From Roridomyces roridus (taxonomy: Eukaryota; Basidiomycota; Agaricomycetes; Agaricales; Mycenaceae): DNA of 64,000 nt. Below are positions 56,100-64,000 of the stretch, piece after piece (the first letter of the stretch is position 1; every line of letters begins with the position of its first letter). Made by a program: the position numbers and the translations under genes. The notes beneath the pieces are model-generated. The model did not search any database, was not told the origin of the DNA, and was given only the letters and a program-made list of their open reading frames with translations. The stretch lies in contig JARKIF010000062.1 in NCBI GenBank assembly GCA_029378245.1, forward strand, positions 1 to 64,000, given 5' to 3'.

Positions 56100-57044
56100 T
56101 CACACCAAAGGCGGCGGAACTCGATGTATCCTGTAGTGTTTCCGCCGTTTGGCGCCAATAGGTCCACGGCCCACATGTACAGCGGTGACCAGAGCCGGAC
56201 TCGAAGAGGGAGGCTGTGAATCCGATGGGGGAGCATTTATATGCTGCTCATCATCGGATTCTACATCATCCACCAGAGGAATGGCGGGAAGATCTTTGGT
56301 GGTGATGTGCTGTGTGAGAAGAGACCTGCTCGAACTGTTCGAAACAAGTGAGATTGAACTGGACGATCCAAAGGCCCGCATCGGCACGGGTTCCTCGATA
56401 CGTTCCTCTCGGTGCACAGTAATGATGATTCCCTCGGAGGGAAGACCGTCAGACTTGATAAACGGCTGAGGCATCGTCATAAAGTTGTGCGGATTAGTCG
56501 CCCGCGTCGTCAGTGCCGTGCTCTGAGCGATTCCAACGACCGACGAAAATTTCGGAAGCTTAACGCCGCTCAGAAAACGGCAGTTTGTCGACCGAGGTAG
56601 GGGTGTGGGAACTGTTTGGCTTCGGGTGAAATGGTAGGGTGAGTTGAGGTCGTCGGGAGACTCTGGATGCAACAGGCATTCCTGCGACGAGTCACTCCTG
56701 GTACGCATACGTTGTCGCGGGGAGGGAACGAAAGGGGAGGCTGCATTCCAGCCAGTTTCCAGCCGCAGCTGGGGCCGACCAGAGTTGGGTGGAGATTTAG
56801 GAAATACGACTGCATGCGTTGATGGTGTCGAAGGAGAGTGTATTTTAGAGGAATTGCGCTCGGGTACTATATTCGGGATCAGCCTCGACCACAATCGGGA
56901 GGGACACAAACTCACCATGAAGAAGACGCGTTTCGTAAGGCAGGGGAGGCAATTCTCTTTCTTTTACTTGCAAATGAGTGAGATCGTCGTCGTGACTAAA
57001 CTGGAAGCAGAAATCAAGTCGCTTTCAAAGTCCGCGGTGTCCAT
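56100..57044 (-). CDS. Ser/Pro-rich hypothetical protein with damaged or unresolved 5' end
   Basis: The main exon (56100 to about 56870) encodes PERNSSKIHSPSTPSTHAVVFPKSP...HYRIHRVPPP, disordered, with a SSSSISLVSNSSSRSLL run. Upstream, an intron (GTGAGT donor at about 56918) joins it to an exon reading SHDDDLTHLQVKERELPPLPYETRLLH. That exon has no in-frame ATG. A plausible initiator, MDTADFESD at 57044, is in a neighbouring frame: a one-base change near 57017 would connect them. Either the gene has a lesion, or translation starts at the ATG at 56918. The poly(A) end of the LINE lies 18 bp from the 57044 ATG. No family recognised. Confidence 0.4.
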
Positions 57045-57061
57045 GGCGTACCTTGTCCTGG

Positions 57062-57062
<1 letters not shown>

Positions 57063-57101
<39 letters not shown>
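57063..57101 (-). repeat. Poly(A) tail of the LINE (39 nt)
   Basis: An uninterrupted run of 39 T on the plus strand marks the 3' end of the retrotransposed copy. A pure run of this length suggests a fairly young insertion. Confidence 0.9.
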
Positions 57102-57102
<1 letters not shown>

Positions 57103-57410
57103 AGGAGCGTTAGTAGAGATCGGCAAGAGGGAACGCGGTCGCTTTGCCGTTTCCCACCCCGTACTCCCAGACTCGGCCCACAGGCAGCCTTGTCGGGTTT
57201 CCGGGCCGACATAGTCGGTCACCTCCTTCCCGCTTAAATGTGGCTCTGGGATTCAAACCAGGCCGAGTAGAATTACATTAATATACATCCTCGCGAGGAA
57301 ATGTTGCTGTACATCCACACCTCTAGTGTGGTATGTGGGACTTCGGCAGCAACAAGCTCAGGCGGCCCGGATGATGAAAGTCATCTTCCGTTCCGCCGTC
57401 ATTGCTTGCT

Positions 57411-60400
57411 TCAGCCGACACCCACTAAAACCCCGCCTATTCTCGGCCATTTTCGGCCCAACGTTCGCTCGTCTTTCAAGACCTTCGACCAGGTCCTTCT
57501 CACAAGGCTCTCCTTCAGCGCTTTCTTCCCATACTTGAGGGTATCCGTCATGGCACAGTCTATGGCCAGTCTGTTGTTAATCGTCTTCAGCCAACGATTT
57601 TTGATTGCCACAGCAGGGAGTGCTCCTTTCTGCTGTATTATTCGTTCATTCCGTATCCGCCAGATTAAATGTGAAGACTCTGTGATTAATATCTTGTGTA
57701 GGCGCGAGGTACCGGGGTCCCCGAGGTCAAGAATCCCCCCAGCCATTATCTGGTCAAGGGTGGGTCGCAAGTCATTGCCCGACTTCAGCCTCCACATTTT
57801 TGACGCTAAATCCCAGACTTCCTTCTGGCCTGGTTCCGTGCACTCCGTCAGGATGTGCTTCATCGACTCGTGCGTTCCGCAGTGCGCACACCATCCCCTC
57901 GCTGTAAACATCGGGACATGGTCCCAGTATCGGCCAACTTTATAACCGTCGTGTAACAGCATCCACATGAAGAAGCGGATACTCCGGGAAATGTCCTTGT
58001 CGAACGTCGAGCGCCATATCTTCCTCGCCGGCGGAGGGTTGCCTTTCCGATCTTTGGCCGCCGCTTTTGCTCTATTCATGTTCTCTCTGGTGGCGCTACG
58101 GTCTAGCAGCTCACGGTACGAGGGTTTTTCCATTTTCTGCTTTCTTATCATTCTATAGGCCTTCGACTGCGTCAGCGTCGCCAATTTGGCACCCGGCAGG
58201 ATGAGTGCCATACGGGCCTCATCGTTGATTGCGTCCTCTACGGGTTTGCGGCTGCCTTCTCCAGCCAGAGCATCTGCTCCCTCATTACCAGGGTCGCCTG
58301 AGTGGCCTTTCACCCATTTGAAGTACGTCGGTGCTTGTCGTTCCCTGATCTTTGCCGTGGTTAACTCGAAGAGGTCTCCGTTCTCCATCGTCTGGAAACC
58401 ATCGTCTTGCCACTTCTTGGCGTTCTTGGTGAATCCTTCAATCGCGTATTTCGAGTCACTGATTATCTTCAGGGGAGCATTCAGTGGTGCCGTTTCCACG
58501 GCTTCTTTAATCGCCAGTACCTCTCCGACCTGATTAGACGGTCCCAAAATTTGGGGGATCCTCACGGCCTTGTTCCTCGGGTCGTCTGGTCCGAAGTATA
58601 TTCCGGCGCCTGCGGTGACGCTCGCCGTGTTGTTGTGGATTGCAGACCCGTCCGTGTACACTGTTACCGGCGGTGCCCTTCGTTCGGGTGGGATGAAACC
58701 AACTATGGGAGCGGTACGTGCTGCATTTGTGTGTCCACCCGTGAATATTCTGAATACATCTGCCAGTGTGCCTCGCGTAGTCACCCGTATGTCGAATTGC
58801 GCTGTTCCATCTTCCTCAGGTGGGTCCGATTCGATGATTTCCTCATAGTCCTCCGGCTGACTCCCCCTAGGGTCCCATTTAGGATCCAACGAGTTGAGCA
58901 TATCACGAGCCTTTTTGTAGCAATCGGCGGGGTGTTCACACCCTGTCAGTGTCCTCGTCGTTCGGCATGATGGACACCTGCAGCCTGCCGTTCGCCCATG
59001 TCCAGGGGTAGAGATCTTCTTCGCTATTATCTCTGTTTCTCTGACCAGTCTTACGCCGTGCTTTTGTTGTAGGCATTTCACAACTCTATCTGGTGTCGTG
59101 AACATTCTCCTGTCGGCGTTTGAGAACTTGTGGTGCCAAATCGACATCGACCTTTGGATATCGCGAGAGACAGCGACCGCCTCGATGCTCACACCGTACT
59201 TTTCACCAGTCTTCATCATCTCTGCTAGGTCTTTACTCCCTAGATTATCGGCTCTCTTATACGGGGACCATGACTGGAGGTATGTGTTCATGCGTACCGC
59301 CTCCTCAACGTTGAATTGGTCTCCATTTGCTTTTAGCGCGAGCAGTTCGTCTGCGGCAAAACACCACAGCGGGCGGGCAGGACCAAAGCTCAGATAGGTC
59401 TTGAGCCACGTTACGGTGATGGCCTCGTTTCTGGCAACTATGTCGAGGAGGTTTTTTCCTCCCCAGTCGGACGGTGCGTATACCGTCTCTTTATTTACTC
59501 GTACTTGAGACTTTTCGGCCCACAGGAAACTACGTACTCTCTGCTCGAGCCTCGCTTCCACTTCGGCAGGCATGCCCTGCACCGTGGCAAGGTATTGGGT
59601 CATTCCGCCAACCACCATTAGTACTATGAGGCGTCTGCCTTCCATCGTTGGGTGTCCCAGCTCCCAAAAGTCCAGGGCAGCATCTACTTTCTCTATCGTG
59701 CGTGTCCAGCTCTCTCCTTGGTCGACTTTGTTGCCAACCCAGGCCCCCAGCACTCGTATTGCTTCACCTTCAGCAGCGATCTTGATATGGCCCGGGATTG
59801 GAGTTCCATTCGCTCCGTTTACAAAACGCGCCGCACGGACTCGGTCGCGGTGCTCAAGCTTGCCTATTGGGATCATTTCCGTCTTTGCTATATTGAATTT
59901 AGCCCCGGCTGCGATACACCACTCATTAAGGATGTCCGTTAGTGCTCCAAAGTCGTCATCAGCATCTAAGTATACCAGTGTATCGTCTGCGAATAGAGTT
60001 GTTATTAGTCTCTCTCGTTTGCCCTTAATTTTGAAACCCTTAAGGTCGGATTGCCGGAGAGCTTCCGCAAGTGGCTCTATTGCAAGATCGAAGAGCAGGC
60101 AGGACAGTGGGTCCCCTTGGCGTACTCCTCGAGTGACTTTGAAGGGGCTTGAGCTCATTTCGCCATTTATGCAGACGAAAGTTTCAGCGTCACTGTACAA
60201 AGCCTTAATCGTTTCTATATATTCTTTTGGGATGTTGAAGGCTGCCAGCGTCTGCCATAGGTAGTCGTGTTCGACTTTGTCGTACGCCTTTTCCTGGTCA
60301 AGTGCAACAATTACCCCGTCGCGTTCTGTCGCCTCAGCGAGCTCAATGATTCGCTTTGTTAGCCAGATTTGGTCTCGGATTTGTCTTCCTGGAATGAAGC

Positions 60401-62929
60401 CGGCTTGGTTTGGGTGCACTAGGTCGGGGGCAATGCTGGCCAGTTTAATGCTCAGGGCTTTCGTGAAGATTTTGTAGTCTGTATTGAGAAGAGAGATCGG
60501 CCGGTAATTGGCAATGTTTGCCTTGTCATTCTTCTTGTACAAGGGACACATCCAGCTCTTCGAGAATCCCGTCCCTTGGGCCATCCCGAACGTCTCGATG
60601 TTGTTGTAGACCCTCTGCAGTGTGCTCACTACGTCAAAGGCCGGCCTGTTGGTTGCCGTGAACGTCTTGTATCTCTGGTCCAGCACTTTCCACACCTCGT
60701 ACGGGATGCCGTCTAGTCCGGGTGCCTTGAAGTTGGCAGATTTCCTGAGGGCGTACTGTACGTCCTCCCTTGATAGCTTTCGTTTCAGAGACCCATTCTG
60801 TTCCTCCGTTGCTTTTCACTTCACTCTACTCAAGACTAGGTCCATCTTCTCTTTGCGTACTCTTTTCGGGATACCGGCCCTCTCGGACTGGAGTTTGTCG
60901 TGGTAGTTACGCGCCAGGTTCGCCATCTTTTTCGAGTTTTTCTCGTACTCAGGGTGCTCAGCGCTCCTGTTTTTCTGCAGCCGGTGAATGAGCTCTCGCG
61001 GTTTGCGGGGCTTATTGATCTGGGTCCAGTATTGGCCAATTACTTCGCCCTCCAATCTGTTCTTGATTTGCGCGGCCTGGCGTGTGTCTACGTGCCTCTT
61101 CTGCTCCAGTTTTGTCAATTTCTCCTGCAGAACCGCCCCGGAGAGCTCTCTCTCTTCTTCCGTGAGTTCTTGATCTGCTACTATCATTTCCATCTTCAGC
61201 TTTATTTCAGCGATTTCTTGGACTATCTCCGGGACTACGATCTTCGCACGGGCACGCGCTACATTACCAATTCTTGTCTTGAATTCCATCCACAGTGTTT
61301 GCGTGTTTCGGTTGGGGTTCCATTGTCCGGAGGCTTCTATCGGTTCCAGACGCTCCATCTCCGCCTGTAGTTTGAGGCCTTCCCGGTAGATGAATTCTGT
61401 GAGTATTTGTCTCTTATGATATGTGCCGGCCATCTCCACCGACCCCTTCCTATAGTAGGGGCATCTTCTGTGGTCAGGCGTAGCGATATCATGCGGTGGT
61501 CCGTCTTGATACCTACCGTTTCTATCTCCCACTCGAAAGTGTCCTCTAGAAGGTCGCGTTTGACGTAGAAACGATCGATCCTGGATTGCGATCCCCCAAG
61601 TGCTGCCGACTGCATAAACGTATAAGCTCTGGTTTCTGGGTAAGTTTCCCGCCATCCATCTACCAGCCTGAGGTAGTTTTTCAAGTCTTCAAAAGCTGCC
61701 GTGGCGGCTCCACCGTCTGCATGGGATGGGAGGCGGTCCATCGGGTCCTCGACGAAATTTGTGTCCCCACCCAAGATGTCTGGTTTGCGTATTCGGGGGT
61801 GTGTAGCAAACCACGTTTTGATACTCTTCCAGAACTCCGCGTTATTGTACGTTTGGTTCGGCGCATAGACCCCGAGTATTGAGAGTGGAGTCCCATCGAC
61901 ATTCTTCATCTCCAAGAGTAGCGCTCTCCCGGGTACAATTTCTCTAGTAGTAATGTCGTTGGTTTCAACCATGCTTTTATTTATTGCGAATGCGAGTCCT
62001 GCGCGTGCCGTTGGTGCTTCCGCATCTGGTGTGAACTCGACTCGTATGGCTCTCCCGAAAAGGGAATCTACGTCCGTTTTGTGCTCATTATCAAGATGCG
62101 CTTCTCCAACTATCAGGACTCCCAGACCTCGTTGACGCATAACCTGCCATATGTGGAACCATTTATTGTCCTCGTGAGCTACATTCGGGTTTCCTCTGCC
62201 TTTAATATTCAGTGCGGCTATCTTAACCGACGCCTTCATATTTTTCTTGCCCGTGGATGCCCTTCTCGGTGGAGCCGGCCCTGGGTACATTCTCCCGGAC
62301 TGATCGTTGGTTTCTGGAGGGTTTTGTCCCTCTTCCGCTCTTGGTGCATTCAATCCTCTCATATTTTGCACCGGATTCATCATAGTGCCTACCGGCTGCA
62401 GGAATGGGTTCCCATTTCCACCTGGGGCTCGTTGGTCATCTTGACCTATGGGCTGACTATTTGCAGCATTCCGGATGCCTGTAGCATCTCCCCTTGTCGG
62501 GGTTGGGTGTCGTCGTTCGACATCCCGCGCATTGTTCTGTGCGCTAGCACCATCTATGGTGCCCCCCGGTGTGCGCGTTGCACCCGGAGTTGCGTTGGGC
62601 CGCCCTTCATTGGTTTGCCGGGATGGCCCTGCCTGCATGGCATCGCCGTCCCGGGTTACCTCCGAGCGGCCTTCAGCCATTCCCCCTCCGTTGCCGTGAC
62701 GTTCCTCGAGAGCTTGGCCGGGGGCGGAACTTCTACTCTCTCCCGCCACGGCATCCTGCACCAAGCCGGGTTCGTTGTCACCTGTAAAGTTTTCTAGTAA
62801 GTTATATTGATAAATTGTAGTAGGAGCGAGATTTGCTACCCGCCGACGACCACGCCAAGGTCGTCGACGGTTTGCCTTACAGCGTTTTGGGGTTGATGGA
62901 CAGTCCGGCGTGCTCAGGGTGCACGCCAT
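57411..62929 (-). pseudogene. LINE ORF2: AP endonuclease, reverse transcriptase, RNase H (two lesions)
   Basis: The first segment (61337-62929) has a Pro/Asn-rich leader, then the endonuclease: IAALNIKGRG, GVLIVGEAHL, ILGVYAPN, DILGGDTNFVED, SRIDRFYV, TDHRMISLRL. At about 61400-61420 one base is missing in an A-run (IIRDK continues as QILTEF in another frame). The next segment ends with an in-frame TGA at about 60816. Reverse transcriptase follows: NYRPISLLNTDYKI, NQAGFIPGRQI, LDQEKAYDKVEH, GVRQGDPLSCLLF and catalytic FADD (LITTLFADDTLVYLD). RNase H has VTVYTDGSAI and IISDSKYAIEGF, and a terminal CAHCGTHESMKHILTEC motif follows. Confidence 0.85.
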
Positions 62930-63204
62930 TCCTCATCCGTCTTAACCAGTTCAACTGGCCGGCGGACCCCTGACCTAAGTAGCATACTCGGTCCCACCGT
63001 TGTGGCGAGGCTGATGTAGGAGCTTCTCAGGGTGCTCGAAAGCACCCCAATACACTCCTTCACCTCCTCGCATGCCCTCACCCCTTTCCTGTCCAGCGTG
63101 ACCGCTGTCAGTATATTTGGGGGGTTCGGGTTGCGTACACTTACCGTGCACGTCTTGAGCCCAGCCCTGATCTGGTACTTATGCTCATTCTTCGTTCACA
63201 TAAT
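62914..63204 (-). pseudogene. ORF1-like C-terminal fragment of the LINE
   Basis: A 97-codon open frame without its own ATG reads KYQIRAGLKTCTVSVRNPNPPNILTAVTLDRKGVRACEEVKE... and stops at 62914. It overlaps the ORF2 ATG (62929) by 16 nt, in a different frame. This is the ORF1/ORF2 arrangement of LINEs. Its 5' part is absent or replaced by unrelated sequence at about 63204. Confidence 0.5.
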
Positions 63205-63320
63205 GTAATGAGCATAGTGAACAAGAATTTTATTCAAAAGGACACTTTATCTAATGAGGGGGGAGCGTATATCAAAAGTAAATCTATATTATTTTTTGGC
63301 AGGGAAGTCGAGCGCCGTGC

Positions 63321-64000
63321 CTAGTGGCCCCGACCACCGCGAGCACCGCGACCACCACGACCGCCGCGTCCGTTTCGACCAGCGTGTCCCCCATGTCCAC
63401 CACGTCCATTTCCGCGGCCTCGTCCTCCACGCGTTGCCGCCGGCTCGTGGTTCACAAAGGTGGAGTTGGCAACGATTGGGTTGTCGCTCGGGAGCTCCTT
63501 GATTTGACCTGGAGGGCCCCACCAAACAAGCTCCGGGTCGGAGTAGGGGCACATGAAGGACGGGTGGTCACTGCCCTTGCAGAGGACGCACTCGTCTTGG
63601 TTCTCCCTCGTCATGGGCTCGAAGCTCCACTTGCCGGCATGGAGTTTCAACGGCCGGAAAAGAGCGTAGAGCGCTTGCAGCTCGAGCTCATCGTTGGTGG
63701 GGGGCTCCATGTATCCTGCAACCACCCACACGCCGTCCCGCTGGATCATGTCGAAATGGACAGTGTTGAGGACTCCGAAGACACGCGAATCCGCATCTCC
63801 GACCCGACCTTGAGTGATTCGGTCAAGCTGGTGGTAGATGGCCATGTTTCGGAAGGCGAAATGGATGATATGTCCTCGAACAAGAGCGAGGATCTGGAGG
63901 ACGTTGCCACCGGCGTGCGCCATGCGGTAATACGCAAAGCACCAGCTGACGGTGTTGCGGTTGGCGTGTATGCTGATGGCCCAAAAGGCCAGTGCATTGT
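63321..64000 (-). CDS. Gag-like zinc-knuckle / RGG-box protein, partial
   Basis: The frame is open from the right window edge to 63321, at least 226 residues. It carries a helical N-terminal part (NTVSWCFAYYRMAHAGGNVLQILALVRGHIIHFAFRNMAIY), a central region with VWVVAGYMEPPTNDELELQALYALFRPLKLHAG, one CX2CX4HX4C knuckle (CVLCKGSDHPSFMC), WWGPPGQ, and a C-terminal RGRGNGRGG...RGGRGARGG box. Knuckle plus RGG means RNA or DNA binding. It could be ORF1/Gag of a retroelement or a host gene of a family I do not recognise. Start not in window. Confidence 0.55.
   Translation of the reverse strand, partial: NALAFWAISIHANRNTVSWCFAYYRMAHAGGNVLQILALVRGHIIHFAFRNMAIYHQLDRITQGRVGDADSRVFGVLNTVHFDMIQRDGVWVVAGYMEPPTNDELELQALYALFRPLKLHAGKWSFEPMTRENQDECVLCKGSDHPSFMCPYSDPELVWWGPPGQIKELPSDNPIVANSTFVNHEPAATRGGRGRGNGRGGHGGHAGRNGRGGRGGRGARGGRGH

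Larger units (their letters stand above)
57063..63200 (-). mobile_element. LINE (Tad1/I-like non-LTR retrotransposon), probably 5'-truncated
   Basis: The element reads on the minus strand and ends in a run of 39 A (T on the plus strand, 57063-57101). Order 5' to 3': tail of an ORF1-like frame, AP-endonuclease, reverse transcriptase, RNase H, CCHC-type motif, a 3' untranslated region of about 310 bp, poly(A). The left end is certain. The right end near 63200 is a guess: the ORF1 frame meets a TGA there, and no target duplication of the plus-strand sequence before the T run was found nearby. At least two lesions interrupt ORF2, so this copy is probably inactive. Confidence 0.8.

Noticed and set aside
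56644..57237. Plus-strand open frame with a long phenylalanine run
   Set aside because: The run is the LINE poly(A) read backwards; the rest is the reverse of the Ser-rich gene.
57230..57290. tRNA B-box-like GGTTTGAATCC in the LINE 3' region, minus strand
   Set aside because: No matching A box, acceptor stem or cloverleaf could be drawn around it.
1..64000. CRISPR array, prophage, bacterial operon or defence island
   Set aside because: No spaced short repeats, no phage genes and no operonic spacing; gene structure is fungal throughout.

Overview
The window is nuclear DNA of a filamentous basidiomycete, most likely an agaricomycete. The grounds are dense genes with many 35-60 bp GT-AG introns, four microsomal cytochrome P450 genes, a family of F-box genes with the SPIRR-P-DI--EIF--CLP motif, and basidiomycete-type Ty3 and LINE retroelements. 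No bacterial, plasmid or CRISPR features were seen.

Layout. 1-1522: decayed copy of the COPII coat gene SEC24. 1711-3384: F-box gene. 3524-5276: METTL16-type RNA m6A methyltransferase. 5690-7722: class I cyclic-nucleotide phosphodiesterase. 9398-11391: P450 no. 1. 11729-13285: APH-fold kinase. 13942-14145: small cysteine-motif protein. 14397-19399: Num1/ApsA-type cortical anchor with a PH domain. 19575-20410: four-helix membrane protein. 20723-21391: peptidyl-tRNA hydrolase. 21490-29174: complete Ty3 element with equal-length LTRs and an apparent -1 frameshift site. 29377-31894: P450 no. 2 (CYP63-like). 31954-32422: tandem duplication. 32606-36972: DUF2235 hydrolase fused to a TPR array. 37271-38540: DNAJC17/Cwf23-type J protein. 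38986-41083: P450 no. 3, with an internal deletion. 42913-44629: F-box pseudogene. 44896-45488: serine-rich small protein. 46024-46535: RNA polymerase I/III subunit AC19. 46814-48544: F-box gene. 48637-50795: P450 no. 4, paralogue of no. 3. 50942-52696: YVH1 phosphatase. 52991-55048: coiled-coil protein. 55175-55710: hAT-like MITE with an 8-bp target duplication. 56100-57044: serine-rich gene with a damaged or unresolved 5' end. 57063-about 63200: LINE with a 39-nt tail. 63321-64000: zinc-knuckle/RGG protein running off the window.

Housekeeping genes (METTL16, Pth, Rpc19, Yvh1, Num1, the J protein) are interleaved with fast-evolving families (P450, F-box) and transposons. The genes do not form one pathway. 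The P450/F-box stretch from 39 to 51 kb looks like a local duplication zone: two paralogous P450s in opposite orientation flank one dead and one live F-box paralogue. Three transposon insertions lie within about 20-130 bp of a start codon (Pth, the coiled-coil gene, the 57-kb gene). I did not find a defence island or a clear new multi-gene system. The most unusual single gene is the DUF2235-TPR fusion.
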